DNA of 64,000 nucleotides from NCBI GenBank assembly GCA_963931055.1, contig OZ006987.1, positions 2,170,001 to 2,234,000 on the forward strand, written 5' to 3'. Source of the DNA: Coprenecus sp949297365. GTDB taxonomy: Bacteria; Bacteroidota; Bacteroidia; Bacteroidales; UBA932. This document shows positions 1 through 8,822 of the stretch, in pieces (within the stretch, counting starts at the first letter, position 1; each line of letters starts with the position of its first letter). Under the pieces are notes generated by a model. It was not told where the DNA came from and searched no databases. It was given only the letters and a program-made list of their open reading frames with translations. The position numbers were made by a program, and so were the translations under genes.

Positions 1-523
1 CAAGCCCCATGGCATGTGACATGCCGAGACTGAGACTGTTGTCCGCCGGAGCTGCCATGCCTATAAGCAGGTCGGAGGAGTCGAATCCGTCTCCGCTCTG
101 GTCAGACGCTACAGGCCAGGCCTCGCTTATCATTGAGAAAAAGCCTGCGGCATCAGAGGCCGTAAGGTCTACGGATGCAGGCAAGGTCTCCTGATAGGGC
201 CAGTAAGCATAGTACTCTGCTCCGGAGGGAAACAGCATCTCCGGATCCGCGGCTTGCCATACAATGGCGTCGCCGGTGCCTGATGCGGTGAGGCAGATGT
301 TATTGAAGCCTTCCAGTATCTCTCCGTTCATCAAGGCGAACAGACCGATACGGTCTCCTGCCGAGAATGCCCTGTTGTTAGAATAGGTCCCGTCTTCCAT
401 GGAAAATCCGTTGTCGCTGACTGTGATTGTCAAGGGAACGTCCACGGAATCTTCTTTGCCGGTATTTTTCTCGCAGCCCATTATGACGGCACAGACTGCT
501 GCGGCAATGATAAATTTTCTCAT
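1..523 (-). CDS. Fimbrillin-like surface lipoprotein, 3' end outside window
   Basis: The reading frame is open from an ATG at 521-523 to the left edge, so only the first 174 residues are visible. It begins MRKFIIAAAVCAVIMGCEKN, a lipoprotein signal peptide with the lipobox cysteine at residue 17. The following sequence (a DRIGLFAL segment, then an AIVWQAADPEMLFPSGAEYYAYWPY segment in part) resembles the N-terminal half of the fimbrillin / Mfa-like family of Bacteroidales, which builds surface fimbriae or related adhesins. The lipoprotein signal implies export and outer-membrane anchoring. No partner usher or anchor gene is visible, and the next gene (629-1207) is also a lipoprotein on the same strand. 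Family assignment is by pattern recognition only. Confidence 0.7.
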   Translation of the reverse strand, partial: MRKFIIAAAVCAVIMGCEKNTGKEDSVDVPLTITVSDNGFSMEDGTYSNNRAFSAGDRIGLFALMNGEILEGFNNICLTASGTGDAIVWQAADPEMLFPSGAEYYAYWPYQETLPASVDLTASDAAGFFSMISEAWPVASDQSGDGFDSSDLLIGMAAPADNSLSLGMSHAMGL

Positions 524-549
524 AAAACTAAAATTAAAATATATTCATG

Positions 550-557
550 CAAATGTA
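550..557 (-). promoter_or_regulatory. Probable -7 promoter element for the fimbrillin-like gene
   Basis: The minus strand reads TACATTTG, a match to the Bacteroidota -7 consensus TAnnTTTG, 26 nt upstream of the ATG at 523. A convincing -33 TTTG is not present at the usual distance. Confidence 0.45.
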
Positions 558-628
558 CGAAAATAAGTAAAAGCCAGATGGATTTTTTAAAAAACCTGTC
601 TGGCTCAACTGTGTCAAGGTCGGCTGAA

Positions 629-1207
629 TTACTCGCAGATGATGGTTACGTTGTCCACGATCATGATGCTGCCGGAGGCGGCACGGTATGCGTTGCCCTC
701 CTTGCTGGCGGCGAAGATTACGGCCAGCTTGTAGGTCTTGGCGGGGTCGTAGTCCTTGACGTAATTCAGGTCGAAGGAGAACTCGGTGAAGTCGGCCGCT
801 CCGGCGGTGTCGGGATTGTCAGTGGTGTCGGTGACTGCTTTCGCGAAGTAGGCTCTTGTCGTAACACCGTCCTGTGCCGTTACAGTGAATGTCACGGAGC
901 CTTGTGAGAAGTCCACCGCCGAGCCTGATGCGGGTGAGACTGTCGCGTTCTCAGAGACGGTGATGGTGGGTACGAGAGCGGAGAGCTGCTCCGAAGTGGC
1001 ATCGTGGCTTACTGTGAATGAGATGTTGTTGCCTTCGATGACAGGCTGTGATGTCACGATGCTGTTGGCATCGACTGAGGTGTCAAAAGTGAATGAGACG
1101 ATCTCGGCTTCCGACGATAATTCTTCCGCTTGCCTGCAAGAGAATGTGCCGGCGATGGCGACTGTGGCGGCAAGTAGAAGGTGTTTTAATGATAAATTGC
1201 TCAGAAT
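629..1207 (-). CDS. Small surface lipoprotein, DUF5018-like N-terminus joined to a PCMD-like C-terminal end; possibly decaying
   Basis: The open frame ends with TAA at 629-631 and can be followed back to an in-frame stop near 1253. It contains a good lipoprotein signal peptide (…LLLAATVAIAGTFSC, cysteine about residue 23) but no in-frame ATG, GTG or TTG ahead of it; the only candidates are ATT at 1205-1207 or CTG at 1202-1204. A GTG at 1057 would remove the signal. After the signal comes a beta-rich domain like the DUF5018/Ig-like repeats of Bacteroidales surface proteins, and the last ~60 residues look like the end of a PCMD (putative carbohydrate metabolism) domain. That domain is normally far longer, so its core seems missing. 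Function unknown; the odd start and internal loss suggest an internally deleted gene. Confidence 0.55.
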   Translation of the reverse strand: MLSNLSLKHLLLAATVAIAGTFSCRQAEELSSEAEIVSFTFDTSVDANSIVTSQPVIEGNNISFTVSHDATSEQLSALVPTITVSENATVSPASGSAVDFSQGSVTFTVTAQDGVTTRAYFAKAVTDTTDNPDTAGAADFTEFSFDLNYVKDYDPAKTYKLAVIFAASKEGNAYRAASGSIMIVDNVTIICE

Positions 1208-1351
1208 GAGTTCGTTTTGGTTTAAATTGTTAGTACAAAATATTCTAGAACTAGCCTATTCAGACTGTTTATGACAGTGCATTATTCAGATTACGGGGCG
1301 CTAAGATATATCTTTTCTTCTATTGGAAGATGATTTTGCGGGACTTTTTAC

Positions 1352-1359
1352 TACTTTTG
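1352..1359 (+). promoter_or_regulatory. Possible -7 element upstream of hutU
   Basis: TACTTTTG matches TAnnTTTG and lies 42 nt before the chosen hutU start at 1402. No TTTG occurs at the standard -33 spacing, so this is a weak call. Confidence 0.35.
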
Positions 1360-1401
1360 TATGATATTTGTAAATTGCAAATTCGACAAAATATAGACTA
1401 T

Positions 1402-3390
1402 ATGACTGATTTCCAGAAATCAATTATCGAGGGTATCCCGGATGTGCTTCCGGCTCCCAAACCATTTGACCCGACGGTCAATCATGCTCCGCACAGAAAG
1501 CAGATACTTACCGCTGAGGAAAAGAAGCTGGCATTGAGAAACGCGCTGAGGTATTTTCCTCCCAAACATCATGCGGAACTCATTCCTGAGTTCAAGGAAG
1601 AGCTTGAGACTTACGGACGTATCTATATGTACCGCCTGCGGCCCGATTACAAGATATACGCCCGCAGTATAGATGATTTTCCGTACAAGAGCCGTCAGGC
1701 TGCGGCCATCATGCTGATGATATCCAATAACCTGGACATGGCCGTCGCCCAGCATCCCCACGAGCTGATCGTCTACGGAGGCAACGGAGCCGCCTTCCAG
1801 AACTGGGCGCAGTACCGTCTGACCATGCAGTATCTCTCGCAGATGACGGACGAGCAGACCCTGGTGCTGTACTCGGGTCATCCGCTGGGACTCTTCCCCT
1901 CGCATAAGGACGCACCCCGTCTGGTGATTACCAACGGTATGGTGATCCCCAACTACTCTTCCAAGGACCATTGGGAGAAGTTCAACGCCCTCGGCGTCTC
2001 CCAGTACGGGCAGATGACTGCGGGCTCTTTCATGTATATCGGCCCTCAGGGCATCGTGCACGGCACCACCATCACCGTGATGAACGCCGCCAGGATGCAC
2101 ACCCGTCCCGGCTCCGAGAACCGTGGCAAGCTCTTCGTCAGCTCCGGTCTCGGCGGTATGTCGGGAGCTCAGGGCAAGGCTTCGGTGATAGCCGGTGTGG
2201 TCGGTATCATCGCGGAGATCAATCCCAAGGCTATCCGCACCCGCTACTCGCAGGGTTGGGTGGATGAGGTGTACACCGAGCTCGATCCGCTGATCGACAG
2301 GGCGCTCCAGGCGCGTGAGAACAAGGAGGCAGTGGCCCTGGCATATCAGGGCAATATCGTGGACCTCTGGGAGAGACTGGCCAAGAGGGGTGTGGATGTG
2401 GACCTCGGTTCTGACCAGACATCCCTGCACAATCCCTGGGCCGGCGGCTACTATCCCGCAGGCTTTACCTTCGAGGAGTCCAACGAGATGATGGCCAACG
2501 ATCCGGACAAGTTCAAGAGAGAGGTCCAGAAGTCCCTCCGCCGTCAGGTGGCCGCCATCAACAAGCTCACAGAGAAGGGCATGTATTTCTTCGACTACGG
2601 CAATGCCTTCCTGCTGGAGGCTTCCCGTGCGAAGGCCGACATTATGGGAGTGGGCGGAGCGTTCCGCTATCCCTCATACGTGCAGGACATCATGGGACCT
2701 CTCTTCTTCGACTACGGTTTCGGTCCGTACCGATGGGTATGCACATCATCCAAGCCTGAGGACCTGGCGGAGACAGACCGCATAGCGGCCGAGGTGCTTG
2801 AGGACATATACAGGACAGCTCCTGAGGAGATAAAGAATCAGCTTGCGGACAATATTCACTGGATCCGCGAGGCCGGCAAGAACAAGCTGGTCGTCGGCTC
2901 GCAGGCCCGTATTCTCTACGCTGATGCTGAGGGCCGTATAAAGATAGCGCTTGAGATGAACAGGGCTATCCGGGAGGGCCGTATTTCAGCTCCCATCGTG
3001 CTTGGACGTGACCATCACGACGTGTCAGGCACGGATTCGCCTTACCGCGAGACATCCAATATCTACGACGGATCGCAGTTCACCGCCGACATGGCCGTGC
3101 AGAACGTCATAGGCGACTCCTTCCGCGGCGCTACCTGGGTGTCCCTGCACAACGGCGGCGGAGTAGGCTGGGGCGAGGTCATCAACGGAGGCTTCGGCAT
3201 GGTGATTGACGGCAGCGAGGATGCTGACCGCAGGATAAGAATGATGCTGCACTGGGATGTCAACAACGGCATCGCACGCCGCAGCTGGGCCCGCAACAAG
3301 GGCGCGATGTTCGCCATTAAGCGGGAGATGGAGCGTACTCCGGAACTGAAGGTGACCATGCCCTACCTGGTGGACGAGAGCCTTCTGTAA
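1402..3390 (+). CDS. hutU: Urocanate hydratase (urocanase)
   Basis: A 662-residue protein of the urocanase family, which adds water to urocanate to give imidazolone propionate in histidine degradation, using tightly bound NAD+ as electrophile. It matches the longer form common in Bacteroidota rather than the ~550-residue enterobacterial type. Visible landmarks are the nucleotide-binding stretch SSGLGGMSGAQGKA (about residues 246-259) and the conserved YFFDYGNAFLLEA segment. The start is placed at ATG 1402 (MTDFQKSIIEG) because the upstream in-frame ATG at 1330 would add a hydrophobic leader overlapping the presumed promoter. The remaining hut genes are not in the window; the gene is followed after 35 bp by mutA on the same strand, so co-transcription is possible. 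Confidence 0.95.
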   Translation: MTDFQKSIIEGIPDVLPAPKPFDPTVNHAPHRKQILTAEEKKLALRNALRYFPPKHHAELIPEFKEELETYGRIYMYRLRPDYKIYARSIDDFPYKSRQAAAIMLMISNNLDMAVAQHPHELIVYGGNGAAFQNWAQYRLTMQYLSQMTDEQTLVLYSGHPLGLFPSHKDAPRLVITNGMVIPNYSSKDHWEKFNALGVSQYGQMTAGSFMYIGPQGIVHGTTITVMNAARMHTRPGSENRGKLFVSSGLGGMSGAQGKASVIAGVVGIIAEINPKAIRTRYSQGWVDEVYTELDPLIDRALQARENKEAVALAYQGNIVDLWERLAKRGVDVDLGSDQTSLHNPWAGGYYPAGFTFEESNEMMANDPDKFKREVQKSLRRQVAAINKLTEKGMYFFDYGNAFLLEASRAKADIMGVGGAFRYPSYVQDIMGPLFFDYGFGPYRWVCTSSKPEDLAETDRIAAEVLEDIYRTAPEEIKNQLADNIHWIREAGKNKLVVGSQARILYADAEGRIKIALEMNRAIREGRISAPIVLGRDHHDVSGTDSPYRETSNIYDGSQFTADMAVQNVIGDSFRGATWVSLHNGGGVGWGEVINGGFGMVIDGSEDADRRIRMMLHWDVNNGIARRSWARNKGAMFAIKREMERTPELKVTMPYLVDESLL

Positions 3391-3425
3391 CAGATTGGAA
3401 CTATTAACTTTCAAATATTTGAAAT

Positions 3426-5318
3426 ATGGCAGAAAAATTATTTACTGAATTTCCTCCTGTCTCTACGACAGCATGGGAAGAGGTAATCACGAAGGACCTC
3501 AAGGGTGCCGACTACGAGAAGAAGCTCGTATGGAAGACCTATGACGGATTCTCCGTGCGTCCTTATTACCGTGCCGAGGACCTGCAGGGTCTGAAGTACG
3601 TAGGGAAAAATCCCGGAGAGTTCCCCTTTGTAAGAGGAACAAAGCAGAATAACAGATGGTTCATCAACGAGAGCGTATGCTGCGGGGACATTGCCGCGGC
3701 AAACAGCCAGGCTCTTACCCTCCTGACCAAGGGTGTCGAGTCATTCACCTTCCACCTTCCCGAGGGCAAGGTCATGGAAGTGGCTGACTACACCGCTCTC
3801 CTGAAGGGTGTCTCTCTTGAGAAGGTGCCCGTAAACTTCCGCGGCTGCTGCCCCAAGAATGTGGACGGCCTGAAGAATTTCCTGAAGTATGTGGACTCTC
3901 TCGGCATCGACAAGGACGCTGTCCGCGCTACATTTGACTTCTCGCCTCTGAGACCTCTGAACAAGAAGGGCTCCTTCTGCGAGGACAAGGCTTTTGCCGC
4001 TCTGGCCGAGTGCGTGAAGGCTGCCGCTTCCTATAAGAATGTACGTGTCATCGCCGTTGACGCCGTGATCTACAACAGCTGCGGAGCATCCTCAACCCAG
4101 GAACTCGCATTTGCCCTCAGCCAGGGCAGCGAGTATCTCTCCCGCCTGAGCGATATGGGTATCGACGTGGAGACCATCGCACGCAAGACCTTCTTCGAGT
4201 TTGCGGTAGGCAGCTCCTACTTCATGGAGATCGCCAAGTTCCGCGCTGCCCGCATGCTCTGGGCCAACGTTGTCGAGGACTACGGCTGCACCAAGGGCTG
4301 CCCTGAGATGATGCAGATTTTCGCCACTACCTCCGAGTACAACCTCACTGTTTACGATTCATACGTGAATATGCTCCGCGGCACCACCGAGGCCATGAGC
4401 GCCGCCATCGCAGGCGTGGACTACCTCGAGGTTCTGCCCTACGACTTCGCGTTCAGAGTACCCACCGACTTCTCCCGCCGTATCGCACGCAACGTGCAGA
4501 ACATCCTCAAGGAGGAGTCCCGCTTCGACAAGGTCGTTGACCCCGCAGCCGGTTCCTACTATGTGGAGATGCTTACCGAGAAGATAGCCGAGGCCGCATG
4601 GGATCTCTTCCGCAAGGTAGAGGCCGCCGGCGGTTATGTGGCCCAGTTCAAGGCCGGATTCATCCAGTCCGAGATCAAGGCCGTGTCCGACAAGAGGGAC
4701 AAGAACTACGCTACCCGCCGCGACACCATCCTCGGCAGCAACCAGTATCCCAACTTCCTCGAGAAGGCCGGTGACGGGATTACTCCCGAGATCGTGTCCC
4801 GCGACATCCTCACCTGCATGGGTCAGGTCGTTCCCGCACACGGATGCCACAAGGAGGATGCAGTGGAGCCTTTGAAGCCCTACCGCGCAGCAGAGGCCTT
4901 CGAGGCCCTCCGTCTGGCTACAGACCGCAGCGGCAAGGAGCCAAAGGCATTTATGCTTACATTCGGCAACCTGGCCATGTGCCGCGCCCGCGCCCAGTTC
5001 TCCTCGAATTTCTTCGCAGTGGCCGGTATCCGCATCATCGACAACAACCGCTTCGCCTCCATCGAGGAGGGCGTAAAGGCTGCCCTCGCTTCAGGCGCCG
5101 AGATCGTAGTGGCCTGCTCGTCCGACGACGAGTATGCTGAGGCCGTTCCCGAGATCGCCCGTCTGATCGGTGACAAGGCCATCGTGGTAGTCGCAGGTGA
5201 GCCCGCCTGCAAGGAAGAACTCCAGTCCAAAGGAATTCAGAACTTTATCAGTGTCAAGAGCAACGTCCTCGAGACCCTTCGCGGCTATCAGGAGAAGCTC
5301 GGAATCAAATCTCTTTAA
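3426..5318 (+). CDS. mutA: Methylmalonyl-CoA mutase small (beta) subunit
   Basis: A 630-residue protein homologous to the mutase large subunit but without the cobalamin-binding signature DxHxxG in its C-terminal flavodoxin-like domain (around residue 500 onward), as is normal for the non-catalytic small subunit of the heterodimer. The central TIM-barrel portion retains mutase sequences such as FAVGSSYFMEIAKFRAARML and VDPAAGSYYVEMLTEKIAE, which reappear in the large subunit encoded next. Together the subunits interconvert succinyl-CoA and methylmalonyl-CoA, in Bacteroidota mainly on the route to propionate. Only 11 bp separate it from mutB, so the two are translated from one message. Confidence 0.95.
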   Translation: MAEKLFTEFPPVSTTAWEEVITKDLKGADYEKKLVWKTYDGFSVRPYYRAEDLQGLKYVGKNPGEFPFVRGTKQNNRWFINESVCCGDIAAANSQALTLLTKGVESFTFHLPEGKVMEVADYTALLKGVSLEKVPVNFRGCCPKNVDGLKNFLKYVDSLGIDKDAVRATFDFSPLRPLNKKGSFCEDKAFAALAECVKAAASYKNVRVIAVDAVIYNSCGASSTQELAFALSQGSEYLSRLSDMGIDVETIARKTFFEFAVGSSYFMEIAKFRAARMLWANVVEDYGCTKGCPEMMQIFATTSEYNLTVYDSYVNMLRGTTEAMSAAIAGVDYLEVLPYDFAFRVPTDFSRRIARNVQNILKEESRFDKVVDPAAGSYYVEMLTEKIAEAAWDLFRKVEAAGGYVAQFKAGFIQSEIKAVSDKRDKNYATRRDTILGSNQYPNFLEKAGDGITPEIVSRDILTCMGQVVPAHGCHKEDAVEPLKPYRAAEAFEALRLATDRSGKEPKAFMLTFGNLAMCRARAQFSSNFFAVAGIRIIDNNRFASIEEGVKAALASGAEIVVACSSDDEYAEAVPEIARLIGDKAIVVVAGEPACKEELQSKGIQNFISVKSNVLETLRGYQEKLGIKSL

Positions 5319-5329
5319 TCTCAGAAGTT

Positions 5330-7459
5330 ATGCGTCCTAATTTTAAAGACATACAGTTTGACAATGCCGCCGCTGGATGCGCGCAGGCAGCTGCTTCACA
5401 GCAGATTTGGGAGACTCCGGAGCACATCGGCGTGAAGGAGATCTACACCCCCAAGGACAATGAGGGAATGGAGCACCTGAACTATGCAGCAGGTATCCCT
5501 CCTTTCCTCCGCGGACCCTACAGCACTATGTACGTGATGAGGCCCTGGACCATCCGTCAGTATGCCGGATTCTCCACGGCTGAGGAGTCCAACGCTTTCT
5601 ACCGCAGGAACCTCGCTGCCGGACAGAAGGGACTTTCCGTTGCCTTCGACCTGGCAACACACAGAGGCTACGACGCTGACCATCCCAGAGTAGTGGGTGA
5701 CGTCGGCAAGGCCGGTGTGTCCATCTGCAGTGTAGAGGACATGAAGGTGCTCTTCGACCAGATACCTCTGAACAAGATGTCAGTGTCCATGACCATGAAC
5801 GGAGCCGTTCTGCCTATCCTGGCCTTCTACATCGTGGCAGCCCAGGAGCAGGGTGCCAAGCTCGAGGAGATGCAGGGTACCATCCAGAACGATATCCTCA
5901 AGGAGTTCATGGTCCGCAACACCTACATCTATCCTCCCGAGTTCTCCATGAGAATCATCGGCGACATCTTCGCCTACACCTCCAAGTACATGCCCAAGTT
6001 CAACTCGATATCCATCTCCGGCTACCACATGCAGGAGGCCGGTGCTACCTGCGACATCGAGATGGCCTACACCCTGGCCGACGGTCTGGAGTACCTGCGT
6101 ACAGGTATCAAGGCCGGTATCGACGTGGACGCTTTCGCACCCCGTCTGTCCTTCTTCTGGGCTATCGGTATGAACCACTTCATGGAGATTGCCAAGATGC
6201 GTGCCGCACGTATGCTCTGGGCCAAGATTGTAAAGCAGTTCAATCCTAAGAGCAACAAGTCCCTCTCACTGAGGACCCACTGCCAGACTTCCGGCTGGTC
6301 CCTGACCGAGCAGGATCCCTTCAACAACGTGGCCAGGACATGTATCGAGGCCATGGGTGCAGCTCTCGGACACACCCAGTCCCTGCATACCAACGCCCTC
6401 GACGAGGCTATCGCCCTGCCTACCGACTTCTCCGCCCGTATTGCACGTAACACCCAGATCTACATCCAGGAGGAGACCAACGTATGCCGCGGCATAGATC
6501 CTTGGGCAGGTTCCTACTATGTAGAGTACCTGACCGACCAGATCGCCCACAGAGCATGGGAGCACATCCAGGAGATCGAGAAGCTCGGCGGTATGGCCAA
6601 GGCTATCGAGACCGGTATCCCCAAACTCCGTATTGAGGAGGCCGCCGCACGCAAGCAGGCCCGTATCGACTCAGGTGTGGACAAGATTATCGGTATCAAT
6701 GAGTACCGTCTGGACAAGGAGGATCCCATCGAGATTCTCGACATCGACAACACCAAGGTACGAGAGTCCCAGATCGCCCGTCTGAAAGAGCTCCGCGCCA
6801 ACCGTGACAATGCCGCTGTCCAGGCTTCTCTGGATGCCATCACCAAGGCTGTCGAGACCAAGAGCGGCAATCTGCTCGAGCTCGCAGTCGAGGCCGCACG
6901 CAACCGCGCCACCCTCGGTGAGATTTCGGATGCATGCGAGAAAGTAGTAGGAAGATATAAAGCAGTTATACGTATGAATACAGGTGTTTACTCTTCAGAG
7001 GTCAAGAATGACAGCGAGTTCGAGAAGGCCAAGGAGATGGTTGCCGAGTTCGCGAAGAAGGAAGGCCGTCAGCCCCGTATCATGATTGCCAAGCTGGGTC
7101 AGGACGGACACGACCGCGGAGCCAAGGTTGTGGCTACCGGTTATGCCGACTGCGGCTTCGATGTGGATATGGGTCCTCTCTTCCAGACTCCTGCAGAGGC
7201 AGCAAAGCAGGCTGTGGAGAACGACGTTCACATCGTCGGCGTATCCTCCCTTGCAGCCGGTCACAAGACCCTCGTGCCCCAGATCATCGACGAGCTCAAG
7301 AAGCTCGGCCGTGAGGACATCATGGTGGTAGTCGGCGGCGTTATTCCTCCTCAGGATTACGACGCCCTCTACAAGGCAGGTGCCGCCGCCATCTTCGGCC
7401 CCGGTACCCGTATCTCCACCGCAGTCATCAAGATGATCGAGCTCTTGAATATGCGCTAA
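5330..7459 (+). CDS. mutB: Methylmalonyl-CoA mutase large (alpha) catalytic subunit
   Basis: A 709-residue adenosylcobalamin-dependent mutase. The N-terminal TIM barrel carries the substrate region (TMYVMRPWTIRQYAGFSTAEE and following), and the C-terminal B12 domain has the complete base-off/His-on signature: GQDGHDRGAKV at about residue 589 with the cobalt-ligating His near 593, then a VSSLAAGH segment and the VVGGVIP segment. It works with MutA immediately upstream. A methylmalonyl-CoA epimerase and decarboxylase would be needed for propionate formation and are not in this window. A rho-independent terminator follows 18 bp after the stop. Confidence 0.97.
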   Translation: MRPNFKDIQFDNAAAGCAQAAASQQIWETPEHIGVKEIYTPKDNEGMEHLNYAAGIPPFLRGPYSTMYVMRPWTIRQYAGFSTAEESNAFYRRNLAAGQKGLSVAFDLATHRGYDADHPRVVGDVGKAGVSICSVEDMKVLFDQIPLNKMSVSMTMNGAVLPILAFYIVAAQEQGAKLEEMQGTIQNDILKEFMVRNTYIYPPEFSMRIIGDIFAYTSKYMPKFNSISISGYHMQEAGATCDIEMAYTLADGLEYLRTGIKAGIDVDAFAPRLSFFWAIGMNHFMEIAKMRAARMLWAKIVKQFNPKSNKSLSLRTHCQTSGWSLTEQDPFNNVARTCIEAMGAALGHTQSLHTNALDEAIALPTDFSARIARNTQIYIQEETNVCRGIDPWAGSYYVEYLTDQIAHRAWEHIQEIEKLGGMAKAIETGIPKLRIEEAAARKQARIDSGVDKIIGINEYRLDKEDPIEILDIDNTKVRESQIARLKELRANRDNAAVQASLDAITKAVETKSGNLLELAVEAARNRATLGEISDACEKVVGRYKAVIRMNTGVYSSEVKNDSEFEKAKEMVAEFAKKEGRQPRIMIAKLGQDGHDRGAKVVATGYADCGFDVDMGPLFQTPAEAAKQAVENDVHIVGVSSLAAGHKTLVPQIIDELKKLGREDIMVVVGGVIPPQDYDALYKAGAAAIFGPGTRISTAVIKMIELLNMR

Positions 7460-7477
7460 TTGGTTTTATGATGCGTC

Positions 7478-7522
7478 AATAACAAAAGGGGCAGTCCGTA
7501 AAGACTGCCTCTTTTTGTTATT
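7478..7522 (+). terminator. Rho-independent terminator after mutB
   Basis: A hairpin with arms GGCAGTC and GACTGCC, flanked by AATAACAAAA before and TTTTTGTTATT after, so the flanks can also pair. The U-run follows on the plus strand; the flanking A-run makes it potentially bidirectional, also serving the convergent rpsU gene. Confidence 0.85.
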
Positions 7523-7583
7523 CTACAGTATAAAAAAACCGGCAGAGATTATCTTGCCGGTTATATTATTTAATAATGAGTTA

Positions 7584-7775
7584 TTACTCCTCGTTCAGTC
7601 TGAGGTGCTGTACATAGATAGCCTTCTTGATCTCGTTTCTTCTTTTTACGGAAGGTTTCTCGAACTGCTTTCTGCTGCGGAGCTCGCGTACCACTCCTGT
7701 CTTCTCGAATTTACGCTTGAATTTCTTCAGAGCCTTCTCTATGTTCTCGCCTTCTTTGATAGGTACTATAATCAT
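7584..7775 (-). CDS. rpsU: 30S ribosomal protein bS21
   Basis: A 63-residue basic protein matching bS21 along its whole length (MIIVPIKEGENIEKALKKFK and on, ending HLRLNEE). The start is set at ATG 7773-7775; a GTG at 7787 lies inside the ribosome-binding sequence. In Bacteroidota bS21 helps hide the 3' end of 16S rRNA so that most messages do not use a Shine-Dalgarno. This gene is an exception: it has a long purine-rich match to the anti-SD sequence (7783-7795) and a textbook Bacteroidota promoter (7806-7836). That fits published work in Flavobacterium in which ribosomes lacking bS21 preferentially translate rpsU, giving feedback control. It is divergent from xerC. Confidence 0.95.
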   Translation of the reverse strand: MIIVPIKEGENIEKALKKFKRKFEKTGVVRELRSRKQFEKPSVKRRNEIKKAIYVQHLRLNEE

Positions 7776-7782
7776 TCTTTTT

Positions 7783-7795
7783 ACCACCTCCTTTT
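7783..7795 (-). promoter_or_regulatory. Exceptionally strong Shine-Dalgarno of rpsU
   Basis: The minus strand reads AAAAGGAGGTGGT, with nine contiguous bases (AAGGAGGTG) complementary to the 16S rRNA 3' end, about 8-11 nt before the rpsU ATG. Nearly all other genes in this window lack such a sequence, so this is probably the regulatory site for bS21 autoregulation. Confidence 0.85.
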
Positions 7796-7805
7796 GTTAG
7801 GGCTG

Positions 7806-7836
7806 CAAAGATAGGGGATTTTATTAAATTTGCAAA
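7806..7836 (-). promoter_or_regulatory. rpsU promoter
   Basis: On the minus strand TTTG (7833-7836), a 19-nt spacer, then TATCTTTG (7806-7813): an exact match to the Bacteroidota primary sigma factor consensus TTTG-N19-TAnnTTTG. Transcription would begin around 7799, giving a short leader consisting mostly of the Shine-Dalgarno region. Confidence 0.85.
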
Positions 7837-7847
7837 AATAATTGACA

Positions 7848-8822
7848 ATGGTAGAGGAGTTTCTGCAATATATCGCATCTGAGAAAAGGTATTCTCCGCG
7901 AACATGTGCCATATACAGGGCGGCGCTGGAGGATTTTTACAGAGTTCAGTATCCGGATCTGTGTGCGGAGGACGGTTCCTTTCAGATAGGGGTACTTACG
8001 TCTGAACAGCAGAAAGAAGCATTGATATTCAGCTGTATACGAGGATACATAGCCTCGTCATTGAGGAGTGGATTGAGCCCGCGCACAGTCAACCTGCATC
8101 TCTCGGCATTGAGCAGCTACTGTACCTGGCTTGTGCATAAGTCCGTACTGCTTTCCAATCCGGTGCGAAAGGTCCCCAGACCGAAGGAGAGTCACCGTCT
8201 GCCGGAGTTCTATACTGAAAAATCCCTGGAACAGTTCTTTAAGACCAAAGGACTGGACGGCTCCGGTAGAGCCTGCTCTGAGATGAGCTGGCATGACTAC
8301 CGCAATGTGCTGATGGTGTTGGTGTTGTATGCCACCGGAATGCGCCGTTCGGAGATAGTGGGACTTAGACGTAGGAACTTCGACCCGGACAGAATGGTAT
8401 TTACGGTTTTGGGAAAAGGGGATAAAATGAGAGAAATTCCCGTTCCCGCTTCCGTTTGTCAGGAAATTTTATTATATTTGGAGAGAATTAAGAAGGAGTT
8501 CCCGGAAAGTCCGGATGACGGCAGGTTTTTCCTGACAGACGCGGGCAAGCCGCTGTATCCGGAGTTGGTGAATGAGGCGGTACATGAGCAGCTGAACGGA
8601 GTGGAGGGATTCAGCGGGAAGAAGTCTCCGCACGTGCTGCGCCACTCTCTGGCAACTCATCTGCTCAACAACGGGGCGGATCTTAATTCCATAAAGGAGA
8701 TACTGGGACATGCCTCGCTGGCTACCACGCAGGTGTATACCCACAGTTCTTTTGAACAGTTGAAAGATACATATTTAACCGCTCATCCAAGAGCAAAAAA
8801 CGGAGGTAAACATGAAGATTAA
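7848..8822 (+). CDS. Tyrosine recombinase of the XerC/XerD type
   Basis: A 324-residue tyrosine recombinase with an N-terminal SAM-like core-binding domain (residues ~1-95) and a C-terminal catalytic domain. The active-site residues are visible: Arg in ATGMRRSEIVGL (~165), HVLRH (~261), the second His in LGHAS (~286) and the nucleophile Tyr in VYTHSS (~297). Size and compactness match chromosomal Xer enzymes that resolve chromosome dimers at dif, rather than mobile-element integrases such as the one at 38814-39995. Position between rpsU and hpf is the usual Bacteroidota context. The gene overlaps hpf by 11 bp. Start chosen at ATG 7848 rather than TTG 7842. Confidence 0.9.
   Translation: MVEEFLQYIASEKRYSPRTCAIYRAALEDFYRVQYPDLCAEDGSFQIGVLTSEQQKEALIFSCIRGYIASSLRSGLSPRTVNLHLSALSSYCTWLVHKSVLLSNPVRKVPRPKESHRLPEFYTEKSLEQFFKTKGLDGSGRACSEMSWHDYRNVLMVLVLYATGMRRSEIVGLRRRNFDPDRMVFTVLGKGDKMREIPVPASVCQEILLYLERIKKEFPESPDDGRFFLTDAGKPLYPELVNEAVHEQLNGVEGFSGKKSPHVLRHSLATHLLNNGADLNSIKEILGHASLATTQVYTHSSFEQLKDTYLTAHPRAKNGGKHED

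Noticed and set aside
7842..7847. Upstream TTG start for the Xer recombinase
   Set aside because: ATG 7848 is two codons later and normal; the extra residues add nothing conserved.
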